Shown here: in pieces, positions 9,934 to 17,742 of the stretch
Position numbering within the stretch: position 1 is the first letter of the stretch
Layout of the letters: the number at the start of each line of letters is the position of its first letter
Source of the DNA: Halomonas faecis
Lineage (GTDB): Bacteria > Pseudomonadota > Gammaproteobacteria > Pseudomonadales > Halomonadaceae
Length of the DNA stretch: 64,000 nucleotides
Direction: 5' to 3'
Assembly (NCBI RefSeq): GCF_010993975.1
Contig: NZ_JAACZO010000057.1
Span: forward strand, 1 to 64,000
Notes under the pieces: model-generated
What the model saw: only the letters and a program-made list of their open reading frames with translations
Told to the model about the DNA's origin: nothing
The model's database searches: none
Position numbers and translations under genes: made by a program

Positions 9934-11426
9934 CGATCGTTCCTTGCGTCGTGATCCGTAGAGACGGACGGCGAATGGTCGAGGGTGGCATGCTGCCACT
10001 CCGTGCGGCGCGGCAACATCAGACGGAAGCACACGGCCAACCGGGGATCCTCGGCCAGTTGCAGCACGCCTTCCTGTAGCCGCGCGCAGTCGGCAGCTAC
10101 CGACAGGCCAATGCCGGAGCCCTTGAGCGGCCCCTTGCGGCGCGCGCGTCCCTGGTAGAAGGGGTCGAAGAGGTTCTGGCGATCCTCATCGGCAATCGGC
10201 GGGCCGCTGTTGGCCACCTCCATCACCAGGCGATCCGGCGTCTCCCAGGCCCGGATCTCCAGCTCGCCACCGTCATCGCCGTAGCCGATGGCATTGGACA
10301 CCAGGTTGTCGAGAATGCGTCCGGTGGCGGTACGGTCGACCACCCACTCCAGCGGGCCATCGAAGGCCGTCACGCGCATGCCCTTCTTCTCCAGTGCCAA
10401 GCGGTGCTTGGCCAGCGTGGTCTTGACCAGCGTAGCCAGATCGAGACGTTCCGGATTCGCCGGCCGGTGGTGCTGCAGCAGATTGTAGTCGAGAAGCTGC
10501 TCGATCAGGCGCTGCAACTCGCCGCTGCTGGTGTCGATCAGCGTGAGTATCTCGCGTTGGCGGGGCGTCAGCTCCCCGGCCACGCCGTCGGCGAGCAGCG
10601 CGGAGCCTTCGCGCACACTGGCCAGCGGCGTCTTGAGCTCATGGGACATATGGCGCAGGAACTGCTGTTTCTGGGCCTCCAGCTCACCGAGACGCGACGA
10701 CAGCCAGTCGAGACGCTCGCCGAGGCGCACCAGTTCCGCCGGACCCTGGATGTCATGCGCCTCGGGCCCCTCCACGCCGCTGCCGATGCCCAGGATACGC
10801 CGTTCGAGCTGGCGCACCGGACGGATGATCAACCAACTGAATAGCAGCATCAGCACCAAACTCGCCGACACCAGCGCCCCCGTCTGCACCCACAGCCGGG
10901 TTTGTACGGCCTCGGCCCGCTCGCGAATGCGCTCGATACGCGCGTCGATCCGACGGTTGGTGGCCTGACGCATGGCCTCGGTCTGCTGAGCGAAGGGGCC
11001 GAACAGCGCCAGCCAGATTTCCAGCGCGTCGCCTTCCAGCGCCGGCAATTGGCCCAGGAGAACCAGCTGCCGGCCCAGGGCCTGCACCGAGGGCGCATCG
11101 GGCAGCAGCTCGCGCTGTTCGGCGAGCAGCTCGGAAAACTCAGCATGCCGCTCAGCGAAGATATCCATCAGGCTTTCCTGCTCGAGCACGGCGTATTGGC
11201 GGGCGCTGCGCTCCATCTCCAGCGCCAGGGCGCTCAGGGTGCGAGCACGACGCGTTTCTTCCACCGCCTGGCGAGCGCTGACGTCGGCCAGGCGAGAGAG
11301 TTCGGAGAGCGCTTGGCCGGCCTGGAACATCAGCACGCCGAGCGGCAGCATCACGATGAGAAAGGCCAGCAACACCAGTTGCAGCAATGAGCGAGGGCGC
11401 CAGCGACGCGAGACCTGGGTGGTCAT
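9930..11426 (-). CDS. glrK: Sensor histidine kinase GlrK (QseE)
   Basis: Inner-membrane sensor kinase partnered with GlrR. The 498 residues contain TM1 (about 14-36, LLQLVLLAFLIVMLPLGVLM) and a helical periplasmic domain. TM2 follows (about 195-215), then a HAMP-like linker with SGVEGPEAHDIQGPAELVRL and the phospho-acceptor His in FLRHMSHELKTPLAS. The ATP-binding N, G1 and G2 boxes include DNLVSNAIGYGDDGG, FDPFYQG and GSGIGLSVAADC. The sequence strongly resembles E. coli GlrK. Start codon choice (11426) follows that alignment; an ATG at 11465 is possible, and neither has a strong ribosome site. It is the first gene of the operon and follows a terminator at 11538-11566. Confidence 0.93.
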   Translation of the reverse strand: MTTQVSRRWRPRSLLQLVLLAFLIVMLPLGVLMFQAGQALSELSRLADVSARQAVEETRRARTLSALALEMERSARQYAVLEQESLMDIFAERHAEFSELLAEQRELLPDAPSVQALGRQLVLLGQLPALEGDALEIWLALFGPFAQQTEAMRQATNRRIDARIERIRERAEAVQTRLWVQTGALVSASLVLMLLFSWLIIRPVRQLERRILGIGSGVEGPEAHDIQGPAELVRLGERLDWLSSRLGELEAQKQQFLRHMSHELKTPLASVREGSALLADGVAGELTPRQREILTLIDTSSGELQRLIEQLLDYNLLQHHRPANPERLDLATLVKTTLAKHRLALEKKGMRVTAFDGPLEWVVDRTATGRILDNLVSNAIGYGDDGGELEIRAWETPDRLVMEVANSGPPIADEDRQNLFDPFYQGRARRKGPLKGSGIGLSVAADCARLQEGVLQLAEDPRLAVCFRLMLPRRTEWQHATLDHSPSVSTDHDARNDR

Positions 11427-11537
11427 GACCAGCGTTCTATTCAACAGTCGATAGGGAACCGCCATGGGGCATGCCTGCAGAATAACAGAGTTCGTCGGCT
11501 GTCGATGGTCCCGGCACAGGCTGGCCGCTCGCCAGTC

Positions 11538-11566
11538 AAAAAAAAGAGGGCCGGCAGAGCCGGCCC
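11538..11566 (-). terminator. Rho-independent terminator upstream of glrK
   Basis: On the minus strand, a perfect 8-bp stem GGGCCGGC/GCCGGCCC with a 3-nt loop is followed by CTC and eight T. No protein gene precedes it within 670 bp, so it must end some other transcript. The best candidate is the sigma-54-driven one described at 11538-11994. It also separates that transcript from glrK. Confidence 0.85.
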
Positions 11567-11994
11567 AAGTACGCAGGGAACTGAAGGGTCGAAAAAGCAG
11601 GGGCATCGTTCGCCTGGCCGAGCCATGTCCCGCACTTTCTCTGGGCCCGAGGGCCCGCGAAGCGCCGTGCCGGGATCGTGGCCACCAGGGGCTGGTCCGT
11701 CACGGTCGGGCGGCGAACCGCCCTGCTTCGTCTCGCGGCAACGCCGCCTCGGCGCCGTCGCCATGTTCGATCCCCCGTAGGGGATGAGGCTTCCATGCCA
11801 GGGCTTCCGTGCCCGCTGGTACCTCTCCTTGCCATTCGGCGGTACCCGTCTCATCGCAACCCGGTTTAGCAATCGAGTTACACATCGCGGAACAGATGCC
11901 GGTCGTCGAAGGCTCGGGGCACAGGGCATGGGGGTGGTACCCGAGCGTTTCGTCGACCCAGTGGTTCGAGCCGTTGAACCACTGTCTCTGCTCA
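11538..11994 (-). ncRNA. Candidate sigma-54-dependent non-coding transcript upstream of glrK
   Basis: The interval 11427-12239 (813 bp) holds no convincing protein. Frames crossing it are Arg/Ser/Pro-rich and have no family look or ribosome sites at sensible starts. Yet it has a canonical sigma-54 promoter at 12006-12021 reading toward glrK and a strong terminator at 11538-11566, which defines a transcript of about 455 nt. Near its 5' end is a 9-bp hairpin (CAGTGGTTC/GAACCACTG), and further GC-rich hairpins occur downstream. E. coli places sRNA GlmY directly upstream of glrK under GlrR and sigma-54, but I see no primary-sequence similarity to GlmY or GlmZ. A small protein product is not excluded. 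Confidence 0.55.
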
Positions 11995-12005
11995 CTCTGT
12001 GTATA

Positions 12006-12021
12006 GCGACAGACGTGCCAA
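12006..12021 (-). promoter_or_regulatory. Sigma-54 (-24/-12) promoter
   Basis: The minus strand reads TTGGCACGTCTGTCGCT. The invariant GG (12018-12019) and GC (12006-12007) are exactly 10 bp apart, and only one base departs from TTGGCACG-N4-TTGCT. The start site would fall near 11994. It fires toward glrK, the gene for the kinase that controls sigma-54 activator GlrR. Confidence 0.8.
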
Positions 12022-12041
12022 GAAACATCAAAAAACAAAAA

Positions 12042-12054
12042 AATCAAAGACTTA
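12042..12054 (+). promoter_or_regulatory. IHF binding site behind the sigma-54 promoter
   Basis: AATCAAAGACTTA matches the IHF consensus WATCAANNNNTTR at every fixed position and lies in an A/T tract about 25-35 bp upstream of the -24 element. IHF bending between enhancer and promoter is typical of sigma-54 promoters. I found no perfect TGTC-N10-GACA (the E. coli GlrR site); half-matching sites occur near 12075-12092 and 12159-12176. Confidence 0.65.
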
Positions 12055-12199
12055 TTAACAAAAAACCATGCCAGCGACTGGCTCGAACGACATATCGGGC
12101 CGCTGGACGAGCCCATTATGTCGCCGAATGGCAACGTCAATTTCGACTCTCCAATTTTTGTCAGCGAAATCAATCAATTGAGATGTTGCCATATGGAGA

Positions 12200-12229
12200 C
12201 GCCGACCGCGCGGGCGTTGTCGGTCGGCG
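12200..12229 (-). terminator. Hairpin after argA, possible weak terminator
   Basis: A 9-bp perfect GC stem (CGCCGACCG/CGGTCGGCG) with a 12-nt loop, starting 11 bases after the argA stop on the minus strand. It has no T-run, so it may be a weak or Rho-assisted terminator that insulates the sigma-54 promoter region. Confidence 0.45.
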
Positions 12230-12239
12230 ACAGGGCAGC

Positions 12240-13553
12240 TCAGCCGAGCTGCTTGACGAGGATCTTCGACTGGCGGGCGTGGTTGTAGGTATCGCGCTTG
12301 AGCGGCGGCAGAGCCGCGATGTCCGCCGGCCCGAAGCCGTGCTCGACGAACCAGTGCGCGGTATGCGTGGTGAGCACGAACAGCGCGGTGAGCCCCATGC
12401 GCCGGGCGCGGCGCTCCACTTCGCTGAGCAGTACCGAGCCACGAGCGCCGCCACGGTAGTCGGTATGGATTGCCACGCAGGCCAGCTCGCCCATGTCAGC
12501 ATCGCCAAACGCATGCAGGGCGGCACAGCCCACCACCATGCCGTCGCGCTCGATCACCAGGTAGTCGTCGATCTCATGCTCGAGGCGTTCCCGCGAGCGT
12601 GGTACCAGCATGCCGCGCCGCTCCAGCGGTTCGAGCAGCTCGAGCAGCCCCCCGACATCGCCCAGTTCCGCAGGGCGCAGCTGCTCGTAGCGATGCTGGG
12701 TGATCATGGTGCCCACGCCGTCACGGGTGAACAGCTCTCCCAGCAAGGCATTGTGATCGTGCCACGACAGCAGGTGGGTGCGCGCCACCCCATGGCGGGC
12801 CGCCGCACAGGCCGCGGTGAGATGGCGGGCCGACTCGCTGCCGGGAATGGCGCTGGCGAGCAGCGGCTGGGCCTCGCCCGGGGAGAGCTGGCGCTGCAGC
12901 GCGCCGCTCTCGTCATACAGCCCAGGTGCATCGCCCAATAGAATCAGCTTGTCGGCGGAGAGCGCCACCGCGGCCTGCTGAGCCACCTCGGCGGCGTCCA
13001 AATCGAACACCTCGCCGGTGCTGGAGAACCCCAGCGGCGGCAGCAACACCAGCGAGCCCTTTTCGAGCAGCCCCTGAATGGCCGGCGCCCGCACCCGACG
13101 CACTTCCCCGCTGTGGTGGAAGTCGACTCCCTCGCGCACGCCGAGTGGCTTGGCCATCACCAGGTTGCCGGACACGGCGGTGAGCTCCACCCCGTGCAGC
13201 GGCGTGTTGGGCAGGCCTAGCGAGAGGCGTGCTTCGAGCCATAGCCGCTGCTCGGCGGCGATGCGCTCGACGTGGCTCATGATCGCCGTATCGGCCACCC
13301 AGCGCCCGTCATGGCGCTGCGGCTCGATGCCGGCGGCATCCAGCGCCTGGCTCACCTGAGGCCGGATGCCGAAAGCCACCACCAGACGCACGCCCAGGGT
13401 GTGCAACAGGGCCAGGTCCTGGATCAGTTGCTCGCCGCGCCCGTTGGCCATCGCCTCGCCCTCGATCAGGATCACGAAGGTTCGCCCGCGGTGGGCGTTG
13501 ATGTAGGGCGAGGAATTGCGAAACCAGTCGACGAAGGGGAAGCGAGTATCCAA
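12240..13553 (-). CDS. argA: N-acetylglutamate synthase
   Basis: First step of arginine synthesis: acetyl-CoA plus glutamate gives N-acetylglutamate. The 437 residues comprise an amino-acid-kinase-like domain (about 1-280, FRNSSPYINAHRGRTFVILI and HTLGVRLVVAFGIRPQ), which in this family binds arginine for feedback inhibition. A GNAT acetyltransferase domain follows (CVAIHTDYRGGARGSVLLSE, LTTHTAHWFVEHGF). It is close to E. coli ArgA (443). I choose the TTG at 13553, preceded by GGAG at 7 nt; the frame continues upstream with residues unlike the family. It is single-gene, with the phosphate transporter ending 290 bp upstream. Confidence 0.95.
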   Translation of the reverse strand: MDTRFPFVDWFRNSSPYINAHRGRTFVILIEGEAMANGRGEQLIQDLALLHTLGVRLVVAFGIRPQVSQALDAAGIEPQRHDGRWVADTAIMSHVERIAAEQRLWLEARLSLGLPNTPLHGVELTAVSGNLVMAKPLGVREGVDFHHSGEVRRVRAPAIQGLLEKGSLVLLPPLGFSSTGEVFDLDAAEVAQQAAVALSADKLILLGDAPGLYDESGALQRQLSPGEAQPLLASAIPGSESARHLTAACAAARHGVARTHLLSWHDHNALLGELFTRDGVGTMITQHRYEQLRPAELGDVGGLLELLEPLERRGMLVPRSRERLEHEIDDYLVIERDGMVVGCAALHAFGDADMGELACVAIHTDYRGGARGSVLLSEVERRARRMGLTALFVLTTHTAHWFVEHGFGPADIAALPPLKRDTYNHARQSKILVKQLG

Positions 13554-13705
13554 GGCCGCACTCCGGCAGCAGGTGAACGGGAAACAGGAGAGCCTGACTA
13601 TAGCAGAGCGACGAAAACGGCGGCACCACTGTCGTGATGCCGCCGCTTCGGGCTTCGGTAGCATAATGCACCGACGCTGCCATCTTGCAACGCCCTGTGC
13701 GTAGC
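13554..13705. other. Upstream region of argA, no gene
   Basis: The 152 bp between argA and the heptad-repeat tract contain no supported coding frame. A short inverted repeat around 13620-13655 (GGCGGCA and TGCCGCC) is visible. The argA promoter presumably lies here, but I cannot pick it out confidently. Confidence 0.4.
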
Positions 13706-13842
13706 CCGTGCCTCGTAACTCGCGGCTCGTGTCCCGCAGCTCGCGGCTCGTAGCTCGTGGCTCGTGGCTCGTAACTCGCGGCTCGTGTCCCGCAGCTCGT
13801 GGCTCGTAGCTCGAGGCTCGTGTCCCGCAGCTCGTGGCTCGC
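13706..13842. repeat. Tandem heptad repeat tract, CTCGNNG family (about 18 units)
   Basis: Units CTCGTAA, CTCGCGG, CTCGTGG, CTCGTAG and CTCGAGG follow one another in strict 7-bp phase. They are interrupted three times by a 14-bp variant CTCGTGTCCCGCAG, so the tract has a higher-order repeat as well. It ends 3 bp from the pit stop codon. Related CTCGAAG heptads occur at 27208-27265 and 60821-60843. It is not a CRISPR: there are no unique spacers and the unit is too short. Confidence 0.85.
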
Positions 13843-13844
13843 GC

Positions 13845-15110
13845 TTAGCCGAACATGCCCTTGAACATGAAGAAAAACGATATCGACAGCGCGGCGCCGG
13901 CCGGTAGCGTGATCAGCCAGGACATGGCGATGGTACCGATCACCCGCAGGTTGAGTGCCGCCATGCCGCGGGCCAGGCCGACGCCGAGCACCGCGCCCAC
14001 CAGGGTATGGGTGGTGGAGATCGGCAGGCCGGTGCCCGAGGCGAGCACCACGGTCACCGCGGCGGCCAGCGTCGCGGCAAAGCCGCGGCTGGGCGTCAAC
14101 TCGGTGATGCCGGTGCCCACGGTGGCGATGACCTTGTGGCCGTAGGTGACCAGGCCGACGACGATGCCGCCACCGCCCAGTACCAGCACCCACCAGGGCA
14201 CCAGCGCCGTGGCATCGATGACGCCATCGCTATAGACCACGCTGATCACCGCAGCGAGCGGCCCCACCGCATTGGCCACGTCGTTGGAGCCGTGAGCGAA
14301 GGCCATGGCGCAGGCGGTGAACAGCATCAGCACGCCGAATACTCGCTCGACGCCGGTGAAACCGAAATGATCGGCCTGGCGGCTGCCCGCCTTGACGCGC
14401 TTCTCCATCTGCACGCCGAGCAGCATCACACCCACGCCGAACAGGATCGACACCAGCAGGCTGGCGCCGAAGCCCAGATCGAGCCCCACGTGCTTGAGCC
14501 CCTTGGTCAGCGTGACCATGGCCACGGCAAAGCCGACCAGCAGAATGTAGAACGGCACGTAGCGCTTGGCCGCCGCGAAGGGATCGCGCGCTTCGAAGAT
14601 GAGATGCTGCACCGACTTGAACAGGGTGAAGGCGATGGTGCCGGCGAGCAGCGGCGAGACCACCCAACTGGCAGCGATCTGCCCCACCTTGGCCCAGCCG
14701 ATCGCCTCCATGCCCAGCCCCGCCAGAGCAAAGCCGACGATGGCACCGACGATGGAGTGCGTGGTGGAAACCGGCCACCCCTTCATGGAAGCGATCAACA
14801 GCCAGGTCGCCGCAGCAAGCAGTGAAGCGAGCATGCCGTAGACCAGTAGCTGCGGATCGTTCTCCAGCATGGCCGGGTCGATGATGCCCTTGCGGATCGT
14901 CTGAGTGACTTCGCCGCCAGCGAGCCAGGCACCGAGGAACTCGAAGATCACGGCGATGACGATCGCCTGCTTGATGGTGATGGCCCTGGACCCCACCGAC
15001 GTGCCCATGGCGTTGGCCACGTCGTTGGCCCCGACGCCCCAGGCCATGAAGAAGCCGAAAAGGCAGGCCAGAATGATGAAGGTGTCGCCGTGTTGCGCGA
15101 TGATCGACAT
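13845..15110 (-). CDS. pit: Low-affinity inorganic phosphate transporter, Pit family
   Basis: An inner-membrane cation-coupled phosphate permease of 421 residues with about 10 hydrophobic helices. It carries the two PiT signature repeats GANDVANAMGTSVGSRAITI (N-terminal) and HGSNDVANAVGPLAAV (C-terminal), each followed by a PVSTTH/PISTTH motif. The ATG at 15110 (MSIIAQHG) is preceded by AGGA. An upstream frame adds 24 unrelated residues. It lies 68 bp downstream of the DUF47 gene on the same strand, with a hairpin between. DUF47-pit pairs are a standard arrangement, the DUF47 protein being a PhoU-like modulator. Confidence 0.93.
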   Translation of the reverse strand: MSIIAQHGDTFIILACLFGFFMAWGVGANDVANAMGTSVGSRAITIKQAIVIAVIFEFLGAWLAGGEVTQTIRKGIIDPAMLENDPQLLVYGMLASLLAAATWLLIASMKGWPVSTTHSIVGAIVGFALAGLGMEAIGWAKVGQIAASWVVSPLLAGTIAFTLFKSVQHLIFEARDPFAAAKRYVPFYILLVGFAVAMVTLTKGLKHVGLDLGFGASLLVSILFGVGVMLLGVQMEKRVKAGSRQADHFGFTGVERVFGVLMLFTACAMAFAHGSNDVANAVGPLAAVISVVYSDGVIDATALVPWWVLVLGGGGIVVGLVTYGHKVIATVGTGITELTPSRGFAATLAAAVTVVLASGTGLPISTTHTLVGAVLGVGLARGMAALNLRVIGTIAMSWLITLPAGAALSISFFFMFKGMFG

Positions 15111-15153
15111 AGGGTGGCTTCCTATGTAGCTGTCGGGTTGACGAAAACGAAGA

Positions 15154-15173
15154 CGGCCCGCGATGGCGGGCCG
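15154..15173 (-). terminator. Intra-operon hairpin between DUF47 and pit
   Basis: A perfect 8-bp stem CGGCCCGC/GCGGGCCG with a 4-nt loop, followed on the minus strand by TCTTCGTTTTCG. The T content is moderate, so it is more likely an attenuator reducing pit relative to DUF47, or an mRNA 3'-end stabiliser, than a full terminator. Confidence 0.5.
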
Positions 15174-15178
15174 GCGAC

Positions 15179-15859
15179 TCAACGGGCAGTGAGGATCTGC
15201 AAGCGGCTGCCGACGCGCTCGGCACGGTCGGAAAGTTCGCCGACCCAGTCGATGATCTTGTAGAGGAAGATGACATCGACCGGCTTGAGACGGTCCTCCA
15301 ACTCGAACAGCTGACGTCGGATGGCCACCTGCTGGTTGTCGGCCTGCTGCTCGAGAACGTGAAGCTCGCGGATGAGGTTCTGCATCACGTCGGAGACATG
15401 GCGGCCGAAGCCGGACTCCAGCAGATCCTCGAGCTCCTCCAGGGCCTGACGCGCCTGAGCCACGCAGGCAACGGCGGTATGCATGTAGTCGCGCATGGGC
15501 CCGGCGAGCTCCTCGGGTACCCGCATCTTGCGACCCAGCATGATGCCGGTGATGTCGCGCACCTTGTTGGCGATCTTGTCCTGCACGCTGATCAGATCGA
15601 GCAGATCGCTGCGCGAAACGGGGAGAAAGAGCGTGTTGGGCAAGTTGAGGCGCAGCTCGGTCTTGAGGCTGTCGGCCTCGTGCTCCAGGCGCGTGATGCT
15701 CTCACGAATTGCGGCGGCCTCGTCCCAGTCGCCCTGGAGCGACGCCTCGAAGAAGGGCAACAGCTTGTCGGCGCACTCGTGAGCCTTGACGATGTGTGCC
15801 AGCAGCGGCTGAAACGGCGAGCGACCGAACATCGCCGAGAACGGATTGGGTGTCACCAT
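15179..15859 (-). CDS. DUF47 (TIGR00153) PhoU-like protein partnered with Pit
   Basis: A 226-residue, all-helical cytoplasmic protein of the DUF47/TIGR00153 family (MFGRSPFQPLLAHIVKAHEC, LEHEADSLKTELRLNLPNTL, IIDWVGELSDRAERVGSRLQ). Members resemble PhoU and are encoded beside Pit transporters, where they are thought to modulate phosphate uptake. The conserved E/D-rich turns (HEAD, LSDRAERVG) are intact. It is the first gene of the pair. Its promoter region is shared with the divergent CYTH gene and contains two GTCAC half-sites 11 bp apart, a spacing like a PhoB box. Confidence 0.9.
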   Translation of the reverse strand: MVTPNPFSAMFGRSPFQPLLAHIVKAHECADKLLPFFEASLQGDWDEAAAIRESITRLEHEADSLKTELRLNLPNTLFLPVSRSDLLDLISVQDKIANKVRDITGIMLGRKMRVPEELAGPMRDYMHTAVACVAQARQALEELEDLLESGFGRHVSDVMQNLIRELHVLEQQADNQQVAIRRQLFELEDRLKPVDVIFLYKIIDWVGELSDRAERVGSRLQILTAR

Positions 15860-15941
15860 GGCGTATCATGCGCTTGAGAAATGGCGGCGTCAGTATAGTG
15901 ACTCACCTTTGTCACGTCATTGAAAAATTTCCGACATCAAT

Positions 15942-15959
15942 TCGTCACGCAACCGTCAC
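15942..15959 (+). promoter_or_regulatory. Possible Pho box between the DUF47-pit and CYTH genes
   Basis: TCGTCAC and CCGTCAC are direct repeats 11 bp apart (TCGTCACGCAACCGTCAC), as in PhoB sites built of two TGTCA-type half-sites. The location between a phosphate transport operon and a triphosphatase gene is suggestive. Both half-sites deviate from the CTGTCA ideal, so this is tentative. Confidence 0.35.
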
Positions 15960-15997
15960 ACTTCTGCATTGCGGACACCCACAGACAGGAGTCGGCC

Positions 15998-16861
15998 ATG
16001 GGCCAAGAGATCGAACTGAAACTGGCACTGGGCCCCCAGGGGCCCCAAACGCTGACCGTCCATCCACGCCTGTCCGGCCTGTCGTCCACGACCCTGTCCC
16101 TTGCCAACACCTATTACGACACGCCGGACGGCGCGCTCCAGGCAGCGCGCATGGCCCTGCGCCTGCGGCGACGCGGCGACACCCTGTACCAGACGCTCAA
16201 GACCGAAGGCGACGGGGCCGGAGGGTTGAGTCGCCGCGGCGAGTGGGAATGGGCCGTCCCCGGGCCCGGCCTCGACCTGCCCGGCCTGGCCGAGCTGCCG
16301 CCCATGGCCGCCCTTGGCCAAAACACGCTCGAGCGACTCACTCCACGTTTCACGACCGACTTCACCCGGCATGCCTGGACACTGACGCTCGATGCCGCCA
16401 GGCTCGAAATCGCATTGGACGAAGGCGAAATTCGCAGCGGCGACCGCCGTGCGCCCATTCGCGAACTGGAGTTGGAACTCGAGACGGGAGGGGTCGAGAC
16501 TCTCTGGCGACTCGCTACCGAGCTGGCCGAACGCGTGGCGCTGCGCCCGTCGGAAACCAGCAAGGCGGCCCGCGGCGCGGCACTGCTCGCCGCCGAGTGG
16601 ACGCTGCCGCCCGGCGGTACGCCGCGGGCCTGGCTCAAACGCGCCATGAGCTCACTGGATGCCCTGGCCGACACCGGCGACGACCGCTGGCGCCAGGCCG
16701 CCATCGACGCCTTGACGGCACTCGATGACGGCGACGCCGATGACCTGGCCGAACGCCTGTCGGCCACTGGCTGGCTGACGCCCGCCTTCGGCCAGGTGGC
16801 ACTTCGCCTGGCCCAGCAACTGAATGACAGCGTCTCGGACGACCCGGAGCCCATGCCATGA
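15998..16861 (+). CDS. CYTH-domain inorganic triphosphatase (YgiF-like, short form)
   Basis: A 287-residue protein whose CYTH domain starts with the signature EIELKLAL (ExExK, residues 4-8). It continues through the Arg/Lys-lined tunnel strands (YYDTPDGALQAARMALRLRR, LYQTLKT, ELELELETG). CYTH enzymes of this type hydrolyse inorganic triphosphate with Mg2+. E. coli YgiF is 433 residues with a C-terminal CHAD domain; here only about 85 residues follow the CYTH fold, so the CHAD domain is absent or severely shortened. ACAGGAG precedes the ATG. The stop overlaps the start of the K+ channel gene (ATGA), so the two are translationally coupled. Confidence 0.85.
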   Translation: MGQEIELKLALGPQGPQTLTVHPRLSGLSSTTLSLANTYYDTPDGALQAARMALRLRRRGDTLYQTLKTEGDGAGGLSRRGEWEWAVPGPGLDLPGLAELPPMAALGQNTLERLTPRFTTDFTRHAWTLTLDAARLEIALDEGEIRSGDRRAPIRELELELETGGVETLWRLATELAERVALRPSETSKAARGAALLAAEWTLPPGGTPRAWLKRAMSSLDALADTGDDRWRQAAIDALTALDDGDADDLAERLSATGWLTPAFGQVALRLAQQLNDSVSDDPEPMP

Positions 16862-17733
16862 GCCACCCGCTGAAACCGGCTGGAGAAGGCCTGCGAACGC
16901 GCGTCTTCCAGATCGTCTTCGAGTCGGACACGCCGCTGGCCAAGGGCTTCGACATCGCCCTGATCGTCGCCATCCTGGCCAGCGTCGGGGTGGTCATGCT
17001 GGATAGCGTGCCCAGCTACCACGACAAGTACGGCTGGCTGTTCTACCGGGTGGAGTGGGCCTTCACGCTGGCCTTCACCGTGGAGCTGGCGGTGCGGCTC
17101 TACACCCTGGAGCGGCCGCTGCAGTACCTGAAGAGCTTCTACGGCATCATCGACGTGATCGCCATCCTGCCGACCTGGCTGATGCTGCTGATTCCCGGCG
17201 CCCAGTCGCTGGTGATCGTGCGGGTGTTGCGGGTGCTGCGCATCTTCCGCGTGCTGCGACTGATGCAGTTCGTCGGCGAGGGGCGGCTGTTGATCGGCGC
17301 GCTCAAGCGCAGCACCCACCAGATCTTTCTGTTCCTGTTCACCGTCTTCATGCTGGTGACCATCTTCGCCGCACTGGTGTACATGATCGAGCCGGCCGAG
17401 GCCGGCTTCACCAGCATTCCCATCGCCGTCTACTGGGCCATCGTCACGCTGACCACGGTGGGCTACGGCGACATCGTACCGGTCACGCCGCTCGGGCAGG
17501 CGATCTCCACCATCGTGATGTTGATCGGCTACTCGATCATCGCCGTACCCACCGGGGTCTTCTCTGCAGAGGTGATCCGTTCCATCCGTGCCGACCGCTA
17601 CTCGGAGGAAGCCTGCCCCGGCTGCGGCCACGACCGTCACGAAAAGCGCGCGCGCTACTGCCTGCTATGCGGCACCTGGCTCGACGAGACCACCCCGGAC
17701 CCGCGCGAAGCGCAAGGCACCCACGACGCATGA
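16858..17733 (+). CDS. Voltage-gated-type potassium channel with C-terminal zinc ribbon
   Basis: A six-transmembrane ion transporter of 291 residues. S1 is near 27-48, the voltage-sensor-like S4 is VLRVLRIFRVLRLM with Arg every third residue, and the pore loop holds the K+ selectivity filter TLTTVGYGD (about 196-204) before S6. The last 40 residues are cytoplasmic and contain CPGCG and CLLCG pairs (four Cys), a likely zinc-ribbon not present in E. coli Kch. It overlaps the CYTH triphosphatase gene by four bases. The cytoplasmic ribbon may be a regulatory or assembly module. Channel identity is secure; gating is not known. Confidence 0.9.
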   Translation: MSHPLKPAGEGLRTRVFQIVFESDTPLAKGFDIALIVAILASVGVVMLDSVPSYHDKYGWLFYRVEWAFTLAFTVELAVRLYTLERPLQYLKSFYGIIDVIAILPTWLMLLIPGAQSLVIVRVLRVLRIFRVLRLMQFVGEGRLLIGALKRSTHQIFLFLFTVFMLVTIFAALVYMIEPAEAGFTSIPIAVYWAIVTLTTVGYGDIVPVTPLGQAISTIVMLIGYSIIAVPTGVFSAEVIRSIRADRYSEEACPGCGHDRHEKRARYCLLCGTWLDETTPDPREAQGTHDA

Positions 17734-17742
17734 CGCGACCCG

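Noticed and set aside
11536..11835. A 99-residue protein in the gene-poor interval before glrK
   Set aside because: The frame is Arg/Pro/Ser-rich, ends inside the T-run of the terminator, and resembles no family. It is better explained as a chance frame in GC-rich DNA.
11538..11994. The sigma-54 transcript as a Csr/Rsm-type RNA
   Set aside because: Only about six GGA triplets in 455 nt, near chance for this composition, and no GacA-like site upstream, unlike the 56.4-56.6 kb locus.
11427..12239. Possible tmRNA, RNase P RNA or 6S RNA
   Set aside because: The conserved cores of ssrA, rnpB and ssrS (for example the GAGGAAAGTCC box of RNase P or a tRNA-like CCA end) are absent on both strands.
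13706..13842. Possible CRISPR array
   Set aside because: The units are 7 bp, contiguous and without unique spacers, and no cas genes are present in the window. It is a simple tandem repeat.
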